Source of the DNA: Sapria himalayana | Taxonomy: Eukaryota; Streptophyta; Magnoliopsida; Malpighiales; Rafflesiaceae | Reading direction: 5' to 3' | Length of the DNA: 64,000 bases | Assembly (NCBI GenBank): GCA_029783825.1 | Contig: JAREIK010005795.1 | Location: 62,001-126,000, forward strand | In this document: piece by piece, positions 25,521 to 40,050 of the stretch | Layout of the letters: each line of letters begins with the position of its first letter | Position numbering within the stretch: the first letter of the stretch is position 1 | Notes under the pieces: model-generated | Database searches by the model: none | What the model saw: only the letters and a program-made list of their open reading frames with translations | What the model was told of the DNA's origin: nothing | Made by a program: the position numbers and the translations under genes

Positions 25521-27439
25521 ATTTATTATTTATTATTTAATGATACCGGTCTAAATTAAATTAGATCTGTCTCACTAATAATTTATTTTGTAATTAATAT
25601 TTCTATAAAAATAAACTGATAAATAAATAAAATAAAAATTTAAAATTATACTGAATAAAAATTAAAATGAGATTTATGAATTATTATTATTATTGTTTAC
25701 TAGTTTAATGTTTTAAGTATTTAGAGGTTTTGTCATTTAGGAGGTAAGCAATTTATGTTTTTGGGAATTTAGTGGTTTATAGGTTTTATTTAAACAATGA
25801 AATAACAAAAAAACATTTTTTGAAATTTTCACATTTTCAAAGGTAATAACCTTTGAAAATATAATAATTTTAAATTTTTTTAAAAATGTGAATACAATAT
25901 TTAGTGATAATTATCATTATAATTATATATAATATAAACTAAATATAAACAATTTTATTAATATATATGATATAAATTAATAAAAAATAAATTAATATAC
26001 TATTATTAATATGATATATATAAATTAAAATATAATTAAAAAACCTAGAATAATTCAAAAATAATGTAAAATTTATTACTAAATAATAATTTTTGTTTTT
26101 TGGTTTTAGCTTCTTTTTATAATCTTAAATAAAATTTATTAATATGATAGATATATATTTTTTTGATGAAAAATAAATTATTTAAATTATATTTGCATCA
26201 CTAATAATTTATTTTGTAATTAATATTTTAATATATTATTTAAATTATATTTAAGGTTTACAAGTTTAAAGGTTTAAGTATTTAGGGGCTTCGGGGTTTA
26301 GGAGTTTAGAGATTTATATGTTTAGGCATTTAGTGGTTTATAAGTTTTATTTAAGCAATGATATAACAAAAAATTTATTTTTGTTATTTTTTATCATTTT
26401 TGAAGGTTATAACCTTTGAAAATAGAATACTTTTTAAATTTTTTTTATATATGAATACAATATTTAGTTATGATTATCTTAATAATTATATATCATGTTA
26501 ATTCAATATAAACAATTATATTGATAGATATTATATTAATGATCAAAAATTAAATTAATAAACTATTATTAATAAGATAGATATTTTTTAAAATATATTT
26601 GCAAAACGTAAATTTATTCAAAATCAAAGTAAAATATAATACTAAATAATAACTTTTTTGATGTTTTTCTTCTTTTTATAAGTTTATATTTTTTGTTATT
26701 AAAAGTAAATTATTTAAATTATATTTTTTTTCAACATAATTTATTTTTAATTTATAATTCTATAAAAATAAACTAATAAATAATTAAAATGAATATTTAA
26801 AATTATAATAAATACAAATAAAATTGAGATTTAATATTTATTATTCGGGATATACTAGTATAATGGTTTAAGTATTTAGGTGTTTTGGGGTTTAGTGATA
26901 TTAGTGTTTAGACCTTAAGTGATTTATAGTTTTTATTTAAAGAATGAATAAATAAAAAATTAAATTTTTTAAATTTTTTTTTAATTTTTGAAGGTTATAA
27001 CCTTTGAAAATATAATAATTTTTTAATTTTATTTAAATGTTAATATAATATTTAATTATAATATTCTTAATAATTATATATAATGTAAACTCAATATAAA
27101 TAATTTTATTAATAGATATTATAATAATGATCAATAAAAAATTAATAAACTATTATTAATAAGAATAATATAAATTAAAATATAATTGCAAAAACTAAAA
27201 TGATTAAAAATCAAATTAAAATATATTACAAAATAATAAATTTTTGTTTTAAAAAATTTGCCTTTTTATAAGCATATATATTTTTTTTGATAAAAAATAA
27301 ATTATTTAAAATAGACCTGTCTCACTAATAATTTTTTTTGTAATTAATATTTCTATAAAAGTAAACTGATAAATAATTAAAATTAGAATTTAAAATTATA
27401 CTTAATAAAAATTAAAATGAGATTTATGATTTATTATTA

Positions 27440-30400
27440 ATGCATACCAATTTAATAGTTTAAGTATTTAGAAGTTTTGTCATTTTGGAGTTTAGCGATT
27501 TATGTTTTTAGGTATTTAGTGGTTTATAGGTTTTCTTAAAACAATAAAATAACAAAAAAATTTGTAATTTTTTCTCATTTTCATAGGTTATAACCTTTGA
27601 AAATATAATAATATTTAAAATTTTTTGAAATGTGAATACAATATTTAGTTATAAAATATTAATAATTATATATCATATAAATTCAATATAAATATTTTAT
27701 TGATAGATATTATAATAATGATCAAAAATTAAATTTATAAACTATTAATAATAAGATGGATATAAATTAAAAAATATTTACAAACCCGAAATTGATTCAA
27801 AATTAAAGTAAAAAATATTACCGGATAATAATTTTTAATTTTAAAATTTTTACTTCTTTTATAAGCATATATATTTTTTTGATTAAAAATAAATTATTTA
27901 AATTATATTTGTCGCACTGATAATTTATTTAGTAATAAATATTTTTATAAAAATAAACTAATAAATAATTAAAATTAATATTTAAAATAATAATAAATTG
28001 AAATAAAAATTAGATTTCTTAATTATTAAGTAGCATATAGCGGTTTAAATGTTTATGTATTTAGGCATTACGGGCCTTAGAAGTTTACTGATTTTAGTGT
28101 GTATGCATTTAGTGGTTTATAGGTTTTATTTAAAAATTAAAATAACAAATAAATTAATTTTTATTATTTTTTGATTTTTTCAAAGGTTATAACATTTCAA
28201 ATTATAATAATTTTTAAATTTTTTTTGAAAGCAAGTTCAATCTTTAGTTATAATAATCATTATATTTATATATCATATAAATTCAATATAAACATTTTAA
28301 TTGATAAATATTCTAATAATGATCAAAAAATAAATGAATAATCTATTATTTATAAGAAATATATCAATTAAAATATAATATAAAACCTAAAATGATTTAG
28401 AAGAAATCAAAATAAATTACTATATAATAATTTTTTGCTATGAAATTTTTTTTCTTTTAAAAAATTTATTCATATTTTTTTGATTAATGTTAATTTATAT
28501 AAATTATATTTGTCTAACTCATAATTTATTTTTTAAATAATATTTATATAAAAATAAACAAATAAATAATTAAAATGAATATTTACAATTATAAAGAAAA
28601 AAAATATTGAGATTTAAACTTTATTATTTGGGTATACCAGTCTAATTTAAATTTGATCTACCTCACTAATAATTTATTTTGTAATTAATATTTCTATAAA
28701 AATAAACTGAAAAATAATTAAAATAAAAATTTAAAATAATACAAAATAAAAATTAAAATGAGATTTATGAATTATTATTAATGTATACCAGTTTAATATT
28801 TTAAGTATTTAGAGGTTTTTTCGTTTATGATAGTGATTTTTGTTTTTAGGCATTTTGTGGTTTATAGGTTTTATTTAAACAATGTAATAACAAAAAAATT
28901 ATTTTTGATATTTTTTCACATTTTAATAGGTTAAATAACCTTTTTCAAAATAATAATTTTAAAATTTTTTAAAAATGTGAATACAATATTTAGTAATAAT
29001 AATCATTATAATTATATATAATATAAACTAAATATAAATTATTTTATTGATAGATATGATATCAATTATCAAAAAGTAAATTAATATGCTATTATTAATA
29101 TGATAGATATAAATTAAAATATATTTGCAAAACCTAAATATATTCAAAATCCAAGTAAAATTTATTACTAAATAATAATTTTTTTTTGTAGTTTTTACTT
29201 CTTTTTATATGCTTATATATTTTTTGATAAAAAATAAATTATTTTAATTATATTTGTATCACTCATAATTTATTTGGTAATTAATATTTAAATAAATTAA
29301 TTAAATTAAATTTAAGGTTTATGAGTTTAAAGGTTTAAGTATTTAGGGGCTTTTTGTGTTTAGGAGTTTAGAGGTTTAAGTGTTTGGGCATTTAGTGGTC
29401 TATAAGTTTTATTTAAACAATGATATAACAAAAAATTTATTTTTTATTTTTTTTAAATTTTTGAAGGTTATAATCTTTGAAAATATAATAATTTTTAATT
29501 TTTTTTCAAATGTAAAAATAATATTTAGTTATAATAATCTTAATAATTATAAGTCATTTAAATTCAATATAATAAATTACATTGCTAGATATTATAATAA
29601 TAATCGAAAAAAATTTAATAAACTAATTATTAATAAGATAGATATTATTTAAAATATATTTGCAAAATCTAAATTTATTCAAAATCAAAGTAAATATATT
29701 ACTTAATAATAATTTTTTTAATGTTTTGCTTTTTTTATAACATTATATTTTTGTGATTATAAATAAATTATTTAAATTAATTTCTCTTCCTCATAATTTC
29801 TTTTTAATTTATAATTCTATAATAATAAACGAATAAATAATTAAAATAATTATTTAAAATTATAATGAATACAAATAAAATCGATATTTATTATTTTTTA
29901 TTAAGGATATACCAGTTTAATGGTTTATGTATTTAGGTGTTTTTATGTTTAGGAGTTTAGAGATTTAAGTGTTTAGACCCTTAGTGATTTATAGTTATTA
30001 TCTAAAGAATTAAAAAACGAAAAATTTAATTTTTTGAATATTTTTAATTTTTGAAGGTTGTAACCTTTGAAAATATAATAATTTTAAATTTTTTAAAATG
30101 TGAATTTATTATTTAGTTATAATAATCTTAATAATTATATATAATGTAAACTAAATATAATTAATTTTATTAATAGATATTATAATAATGATCTATAAAT
30201 AAATTAATAAACTAGTATTAATAAGAATGATATAAATTAAAATAGAATTGTAGAATCTAAATTGATTCAAAATCAAAATTAGATATATTACTAAATAACA
30301 ATTTTTTATATTAAAAATTTTGCCTCATTTTATAAGCATATATATTTTTTGCTGAAAAATAAATTATTAAAATTATATCTGTCTCACTAATAATTTATTT

Positions 30401-32440
30401 TGTAATTAATATTTCTATAAAAATAAATTGATAAATAATTAAAATGAATATTTAAAATTCTAATGAATACTAATAAAAAAGAGATATATGATTTATTATT
30501 TTGGGAATACCTATTTAATGGTTTACGTTTTTTGTAGTTTTGGTGTTAAAGAGTTTATTGATTTATATGTTTGCACATTTAGGTGTTTATAGGTTTTATT
30601 TAATCAATTAAATAACTAAAAATTTATTATTATGAATTTTCGTGATTTTCACAGGTTATAACCTTTGAAAATATAATTATTTTTTAATCTTTCTAAAATA
30701 TGAATATAATACTTAGTTATAATAATCTTAATAATTATATTTGATTTAAATTTAATATAAAAAATTTTATTAATATATATTATTATAATGATCGAAAAAT
30801 AAATTAATAAACTATTATTAATAAGATAGATATTAATTAAAATATATTTGTAGAACCCAAAATAATTAAAATATAAGTAAATTATATTAATAATTAAAAT
30901 TTTAAATTTTTGAAATTTTGTTTATTTTTATAGGTTTATTTTTTTTCATAAAAAATAATATATTTAAATTATATGTATCACTCATTATTTATTTTTTAAT
31001 TAATATTTCTATAAAAATAAACTAAAAAATAATTAAAATGAATATTTAAAATTATAATGAATACAAATAAAAATCAAATTTATTATTTATTATTTAGTTT
31101 ATATAGGTTTAATGGTTTGAGTGTTTAGGGGGTTTTGGGGTTATGGAGTCTAGATATTTAAATGATTAGGCATTTAGTGGTTTATATGTTTTATTTAAAT
31201 AATAAAATAATAAAAAAATTATTTTTGTGATTTTTTATCATTTTGAAGGTTATAACCTTTGAAAATATATTAATTTTTAAATTTTTTTCAAATGTAAATA
31301 TAATATTTAGTTATAATAATCTTAATATTTATAAGACATTTAAATTCAATATAAGTAATTTTATTGATAAATATTATAATAATGATTACAAAATAAATTA
31401 ATAAACTATTATTAATAAGATTGATAGCAATTAAAATATAAATGCAAAACCTATAATGATTCAAAGTCAAAGTAAAATATATTACTAAATGATAATTTTT
31501 TGTTTTTAAATTTTACTTCTTTTTATAAGCTTATATTTATTTTTGATTACAAATAAATTATTAAAATTATATTTGTTTCACTCTTTATTTATTTTGCAAT
31601 TAATATTTCTATAAAGAATAAACTAATAAATAATTAAAATGAATATTTAAAATTATATTGAATATAAATTAAAATGAGATTTATGATTTTTTATATATGG
31701 TATACGAGTTTAATGGGTTGTTAATTTAGGGGTTTTTTTCGTTTAGGAGTTTAGCAATTTATGTTTTTAGGCATTTAGTGTTTTATAGTTTTTATTTATG
31801 TAATAAAAATAATTTTCTTTTGATTTTATCTGATTTTCAAAGGTTATAACCTTTAAAAATAATATAATTTTTAAAATCTTTTGAAATGTGAATACCATGT
31901 ATAATTATATTAATATTACTAATTATATATCATATAAATTCAATATAAACAATTTTAATGATAAATAGTATAATAATGATGAAAAATTAAATTAATAAAC
32001 TATTATTAATAATATAAATATTAATTAAAATATATTTACATAACACAACATGATTCAAAATCAATTCAAAATATATTACTAAATAATAATCTTTAATTTT
32101 CAAATATTTCCTTCTTTTTATAAGGTTATATTTTTTATTGATTAAAAATAAATTATTTAAATAATATTTGTCTTGCTCAGAATTTTTTTTGTTATTAATT
32201 TTTCTAAATAATTAAACAATAAATAATTAAAATGAATATTTAAAATTATAATAAATAGAAATAAAAATGAGATTTATTATTTATTAAGTAGTATATAGCT
32301 GTTAAAAGGTTTATGTATATAGGGGTTTCGGGGTCTATGAGCTTACTGATTTAAGTAACTAAGTATTTAATGATCTATAGGTTTTATTTTAAAAATGAAA
32401 TATCAAAAAATATATTTTTATTATATTTTCTCATTTTTTA
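27440..32440 (+). repeat. Higher-order repeat copy B
   Basis: Partner of copy A at 2340-7300, offset by about 25.1 kb, with the same order of monomer types and nearly the same anchor intervals. The type with GGTTGTAACC at its palindrome lies at 30052 and is also found at 4917, 14524 and 22691. Confidence 0.8.
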
Positions 32441-33024
32441 ATGTTATAACCCTAGAAAATATAATAATTTTTAAATTTCTTTTCAAAAGTGAATACAATA
32501 TATATTTATAATAATCATAATAATTATATATCATATAAATTCAATATAAACAATTTTATTGATATATATTCTAATACTTATCAAAAAATAAATTAAAAAT
32601 CTATTATTAAAAAGATTGATATTACTTAAAATATAATATCAAAACCTAAAATGATTCAAAAGCAAAGCAAACTATATCAATAAATAATAATTATATGTTT
32701 TTAAATTTTTATGATTTTTATAAGCTTATATATTTTTTGATGAAAAATATTTTTAATAAATTATATTTTTAACTCATAATTTATTTTATAATTAATATAT
32801 ATATATAAATAAAAAACTAAACAATCAAAATAAATTTTTTTATTTATAATGAAAACAAATAAAAATGAGATTTATTAATTATTATTTAGGGTATACCAGT
32901 TTAAAGGATTATCTATATAGGGGTATCGAGATTTTGTAGTTTAGTGATTTAAGTGCAAAGACATTTAGTGGTGTATAATTTTTATTTAAACAATGAAAAA
33001 AAAATTATTTATTTTTATTTTTTG

Positions 33025-33053
33025 ATATTTTCAAATGTTATATTTGAAAATAT
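33025..33053. repeat. Palindrome anchor with changed core and 5-base loop
   Basis: Arms of 12 bases ending CAAAT and starting ATTTG surround the loop GTTAT. Compared with the common CAAAG/CTTTG arms, both sides changed together and three central bases are gone, but the stem is intact. Confidence 0.85.
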
Positions 33054-34294
33054 AATAATTTTATAATTTTTTTGAAAAGTGAAAACTATATTTAGTTCTA
33101 ATAATATTTATACTTATATATCATATAAATTCAATATAAACATTTTTATTGAAAAATATTCTAATAATGATTAAAATATAAATTAATAATCTATAATTAA
33201 TAGGATAGATATCAATTAAAAAATAATTAATAAACCTAAAATGATTCAGAAGAAAAGTAAAATATATTACTATTTAATAATTTTTTGTTTTGAAATTTGT
33301 TTATAAAAATATATCTATATTTTTTTTAATTAAAAATAATTTATATAAATTATAATTGTTTAACTCATAATTTATTTTGTAATTAATATTTATATAAAAA
33401 TATACAAATAAATAATTAAAATGAATATTTAAAATTATAATCAAAAAAAATGAGTTATATTATTTATTATTTTGGGTATACCGGTTTAATTTAAATTAGA
33501 TCTATATAACTAATAATTTATTTTGTAAATAATATTTCTATAAAAATAAACTGATAAATAATTAAAATAAAAATTTAAAATTAAACTGAAAAAAAATTAA
33601 AATGAAATTTATGATTTATTATTAATGTATACAAGTTTAATTGTTTTAGTATTTAGAGGTTTTTTCATTTAGGAGTTTAGTGATTTATGTTTTTAGGCAC
33701 TTAGTGGATTATAGGTTTTATTTAAACAATAAAATAACAAAAAAAAATTTGTAATTTTTTCTCATTTTCATAAGTCATAACCTTTGAAAATATAATAATA
33801 TTTAACATTTTTTGAAATGTGAATATAATATTTTGTTATAATAATATTATTTATTATATATCATATAAATTCAATCTAAACAATTTTATTGCTAGATATT
33901 ATAATAATGATCAAAAATTAAATTAATAAACTATTAATAATAAGAAAGATATTAATTAAAAAATATTTATAAAACCCAAATTGATTCAAAATTAAAGTAA
34001 AATATATTACTTAATAATAAATTTTAATTTTTAAATTTTTACATATTTTATAAGCGTAAATACTTTTATTGATTAAAAATAAAGAATTTAAATTATATTT
34101 CTCGCACTCATAATTTATTTTGTAATAAATATTTTTTATAGAAATAAACTAATAAATAATTAAAATAAATATTTAGAATTATAATATATAGAAATAAAAA
34201 TTATATTTTTAATTATTAAGTAGTATATAGCGGTTTAATGGTTTATGTATTTAGGCATTACGAGGTTTAGGATTTTACTGATTTAACTGTGTAT

Positions 34295-34330
34295 GCATTT
34301 AGTGGTTATATTGAATTTATATTTCATATA
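34295..34330 (+). repeat. Monomer fusion junction
   Basis: 'gcatttagtggttata' is joined directly to 'ttgaatttatatttcat', skipping the T-tract and the palindrome. The anchor interval of 1063 bp reflects the lost anchor. Confidence 0.7.
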
Positions 34331-36654
34331 AATTCAATATAAACAATTTTATTGATAAATATTATAATAATGATCAAAAAATAAATTAATAATCTATTAT
34401 TAATAAGATAGATATCAATTAAAATATAATTACAAAACCTAAAATGATTTAGAATGAGAGCAAAATATATTACTATATAATAAATTTTTATTTTGAAATT
34501 TTTCTTCTTTTTATAAGTTTATCTATATTATTTGATGAAAAATAATTTATATAAATTATATATGTCTAACTCATAATTTATATTGTAATTAATATTTAAT
34601 AAAAATAAACGAATAAATAATTAAAATGAATATTTTAAATAATAATGAAAAAAATAATATTGAGATTTATTATTTATTAATTATTATTTAGGGTATAACA
34701 GTTTAAAATCTATTTAGGGTTATCAAGATTTCGGAGTTATTGACTTACGTGTTTAGCCATTTAGTAGTTTATAGGATTTATTTAAACATTGAAATAATAA
34801 AAAAATTATTTTTGATATTTTCTCACATTTTCAAAGGTTATAACATTTGAAAATATAATAATTTTAAATTTTTTTAAAAAAGAATCATTATAATTATATA
34901 TAATATAAACTAAATATAAACATTTTTTTGATAGATATGATATGAATTATCAAAAAATAAATTAATATGCCATTATTAATATGATAGTTATAAATTAAAA
35001 TATAATTCAAAACCAAAAATATTTCAAAATCAAAGTAAAATTTATTACCAAATAATAATTTTTGTATTTTAGTTTTGCTTCTTTTTATAAGCTTATATTT
35101 TTTTTTGATCAAAAATAAATTATTTAAATTATATTTAAGGTTTACGAGTTTAAAGTTTTAAGTGTTTGGGTCTTTTGTGTTTAGGAGTTTATAGATTTAA
35201 GTGTTTAGGCATTTAGTGGTCTATAAGTTTTATTTAAACAATGATATAACAAAAAATTTATTTTTATTTTTTTTTTCTAGTTTTTGAAAGTTATAACCTC
35301 TGAATATATAAAAATTTCTAAATTTTTTTCAAATGTAAATATAATATTTAGTTATAATAATCTTAATAAATATTAGTCATTTAAATTCAATATAAATAAT
35401 CACATTGCTAAATATTATAATAATGATCAATAAATAAATTAATAGAACTATTATTAATAAGATAGATATTATTTAAAATATAATTGCAAAATCTAAATAT
35501 ATTCAAAATCAAAGTATTTATTACTAAATAATAATATTGTTTAATATTTTGCTTTTTTATAAGTTTATAATTTTGTCATTAAAAATAAATTATTTAAATT
35601 ATAGTTGTCTTCCGCATAATTTATTTTGTAATTTATAATTCTATCAAAATAAACAAATAAATAATTAAAAAAAATAATTAAAATAAATATTTAAAATTAT
35701 AATGAATACAAATAAAATTGAGATTTATTATTTATTATTCAGGATATACAGGTTTAATGGTTTAAGTATTTAGGTGTTTTGGGGTTTAGTCATTTAAGTG
35801 TTTATGTCTTTGGTGATTTTATCTAATTTTTAAAGGTTATAACCTTTGAAAATATAATAATTTTTAATATTTTTTAAAATGTGAATATAATATTTAGTTA
35901 TAATAATCTTGATAATTATATATAATGTAAAGTAAATATAAATAATTTTATTAATAGATATTATAATAATAATCAATAAATAAATTAAGAAACTATTATT
36001 AATTAGAATGATATAAATTAAAATATAATTGCAAAATCTAAAATTATTCAAAATTAAATTAAAATAAATTACTAAATAATAATATTTTGTTTTAAAAATT
36101 TTGCCTCTTTTTATAATCTTATATTTTTTTGATTAAAAATAAATTATTTAATTTATATCCATCTCACTAATAATTAATTTTGTAATTAATATTTCAAAAA
36201 ATATAAACTGATAAATAATTAAAACGAATATTTAAAATTATAATGAATACTAATAAAAAAGAGATTTATTATTTATTATTTAGTATATACTAATTTTTAC
36301 GGCTTATGTATTTATGGGCTTCGTGGTTTAGGAGTTTAGTCAATAAGTATTTAGGTATTTTGTGGTTTATAGATTTTATTTAAAAAATCTAATAACAAAA
36401 AATTTATATTTTTATTTTTTCTTATTTTCAAAGGTTATAACCTTTGAAAACTTAATAATTTTTAAATCTTTTTAAAATGTGAAAATATTATTTTGTTATA
36501 ATAATCTAAATAATTATATATTATGTAAATTCAACATAAATAATTTTTTTTGTAGATATTATGATGACGATAATAAAATAAATTATTAAACTATTATTAA
36601 TAAGATAGATATTAAATAAAATTTATTTGCAAAACCAAAAATGATTCAAAATCA

Positions 36655-36725
36655 AAGTAAACTATATTAATAAGATAGATATTAAATAAAACTATTATTA
36701 ATAAGATAAAATATACAGGTTTAAA
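36655..36725 (+). repeat. Local duplication and fusion junction
   Basis: The word 'taataagatagatatta' and its neighbour 'aaataaaactattatt' occur twice within about 60 bp, then the sequence jumps to 'atatacaggtttaaaag', the start of an octamer block. The anchor interval is only 425 bp. Confidence 0.7.
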
Positions 36726-39700
36726 AGATTATATATTTAGGAGTTTTGGGATTTAAGAATTTATTGATTTAAGTGTTTAGGCATTTAGTAGTTTATAGGT
36801 TTTAATTAAAAAATAAAATAACAAAAAAATTTTTTTGTTATTTGTTCTCATTTTTGAAGGATATAACCTTTGAAACTATAAAAACTTTTAAATTTTTTTT
36901 AAATGTGAATATTATATTTAGTTATGATAATCTTAATAATTATATATCATGTAGATTTAATATAAACAATTATATTGATATATATTATAATAATGATCAT
37001 ACAAAAGATTAATAAACAATTATTAATAAGATAAATATAGTTTAAAATATATTTACTAAACCTAAAATGATTCAAAATCAAAGTTAAATATTTTACTAAA
37101 TATTAATTTTAAATTTTTAAATTTTTGTATCCATTTATAAGCTTATATATTTTTTGATGAAAAATAAATTATTTAAATTATATATATCTCACTATTAATT
37201 TATTTTTAATGTATATTTCTATAAAAATAAACTAATAAATAATTAAAATGTATATATAAAATTATAATGAATACAAATAAAAATGAGATTTATGATTAAT
37301 TATTTAATGTATATCTATTTAATGGTTTAATTTTATTGTGGTTTTGGGGTTAATGAGTTTATTTATTTATATGTTTACACAGTTATAGGTGTTTATAGGT
37401 TTTATTTAATCAATTAAATAACAAAAAATTTATTTTCTAATTAATATTTATATAAAAAATAAACTAATAAATAATTATAATGATTATTTAAAATTATAAT
37501 GAATACAAATTAAAATGAGATTTATGATTTATTATATGTGCTATACCAGTTTAATGGTTTTATTATTTAGGATTTTTGTCATTTAAGAGTTTATTAATTT
37601 ATGTTTTTAGGCATTTAGTGGTTTATAGGTTTTATTTATATAATTAAAAAAAATTTTTTTTTTAGATTTTTTCTGATTTTCAAAGGTTATATAACCTTTA
37701 AAAATAAAATAATTTTTAAAATTTTTTGAAATGTGATTACTATATATAATTAATTAATCTTACTAGTTATATATCATATAAATTCAATATAAACAATTTT
37801 AATAATAGATATTATAATAATGATCAAAAATTAAATTAATAAACTATTATTAATAATATAAATTTTAATTAAAATATATTTACATAACACTATATGATTC
37901 AAAATCAGATCAAAATATTTTACTAAATAATAATATTTAATTTTTAAATTTTTTCTTCTTTTTATAAGCTTATATTTTATTTCGATTAAAAATAAATTTT
38001 TTAAATAATATTTGTCTCACTCGAAATTTATTTTGTAATTAATTTTTTTAAAAAATTAAACTATAAATAATTAAAATAAATATTTAAAATTATAATAAAT
38101 AGAAATAAAAATGATATTTTTTATTTATTAAGTAGTATATAGATGATAAAATCTTTATGTATTTAGGGGTTTCGGGCTTTATGAGCATACTAATTTAAGT
38201 AAGTATGCATTTAATGGTCTATAGGTTTTAATTAAAAAATAAAATAACAAAAAATTTATTTTTTGTATTCTTTCTCATTTTTTAAGATTATAACCTTGGA
38301 AAATATAATAGTTTTTTAATTTTTTTCAAAAGTGAAAACAATATTTATTTATAATAATTATAATAATTATATATCATATAAATTCAATATAAACAATTTT
38401 ATTGATAAATATTCTAATAATTATCAAAAAATATTATTAAAAATATATTATGAATAAGATTGATATTACTTAAAATATAATATCAAAACCTAAAATGATT
38501 CATAAGAAAGCAAAATAGATTACTAAATAATAATTATTTGTTTTTAAATTTTTATGATTTTTATAAGCTTATCAATTTTTTGATGAAAAAAAATTTTTAT
38601 AAATTATATTTTTATCTCATAATTTATTTAATAATTAATACATATATAAAAATAAAAAACTAAATAATCAAAATGAATTTTTTAAATTATAATGAAATCA
38701 AATAAAAATAAAATTTATTAATTATTATTTAGGGTATACCGATTTAAAGGATTATCTATATAGAGGAATCTGGATTTTGTAGTTTAGTGATTTAAATGCT
38801 TAGCAATTCAGTGGTGTATAGGTTTAATTTAAACAATAGAATAACAAAGAAAAATTATTTTTTTTTTACATTTTCAAAGGTTATAACCTTTGAAAATATA
38901 ATAATTTTAATTTTTTTTTCAAAAGTGAATAAAATATTTAGCCATAATAATCATTATATTTATATATCATATAAAATCAAAATAAACATTTTTATTGATT
39001 AATATTCTAATAATGATGAAAAAATAACTTAATAATCGATTATTAATAAGATAGATATCATTTAAAATATAATTACAAATATTAAAATGATTTAAAAGAA
39101 AAGCAAAATATATTACTATATAATAATGTTTTGTTTTAATTTTTTTTTTCTTTTAAAAAGTTTATTTATAATTTTTAGATGAAAAATAATTTATATAAAT
39201 TATATTTGTTTAACACATAATTTATTTTGTAATTAATTATTATATAAAAATATACAAATAAATAATGAAAATGAATATTTAAAATTATAATGAAAAAAAA
39301 TGATTTTTATTATTTATTATTTTGGGTATACCAGTTTAATTTAAATTAGATCTATCTACCTAATAATTTATTTTGTAATTAATATTTCTATAAAATAAAC
39401 TAATAAATAATTAAAATAAAAATTTAAAATTAAACTGAATAAAAATTAAAATGAAATTTATGATTTATTATTAATGTATACCAGTTTAATTTATTAAGTA
39501 TTTAGAAGTTTTGTCCTTTAAAAGTTTAGCGATTTATGTTTTTAGGCATTTGGTGGTTTATAGGTTTTATTTAAACAATAAAATAAAATTTTTAATTTTT
39601 TCTCATTTTTATTGGTCATAATCTTTGAAAATATAATAGTATTTAAAATTTTTTGAAATGTGAATACAATATTTAGTTATAATAATATTTATAATTATAT

Positions 39701-39789
39701 ATCATATAAATTCAATATAAAAAATTTTATTGATAGATATTTAATAATATTCAAAAATTAAATTAATAAACTATTAATAATAAGATAGA

Positions 39790-40050
39790 TATTAATTAAA
39801 AAAAATTTACAAAATAATAATTTTTAAATTTTTTTCAAAAATGAATACAATATTTATTTATAATAATCATAATTATTATATATCATATAAATTCAATATA
39901 AACAATTTTATTCATAAATATTCTAATTATTATCAAAAAATAAATTAGAAATCTATTATGAATAAGATTGATATTACTTAAAATATAATATCAAAACCTA
40001 AAAAGATTGAAAAGCAAAGCAAAATATATTACTTAATAATAAATTAATTA
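39790..40050 (+). repeat. Rearranged satellite patch
   Basis: Near 39805 'aaatttacaaaataataat' passes directly into 'ttttaaatttttttcaaaaatg', losing the octamer block and palindrome. Near 40045 'tattacttaataataaatt' passes into 'aattaataaactagtatt'. Two partial monomers are fused between anchors 39609 and 40490. Confidence 0.7.
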
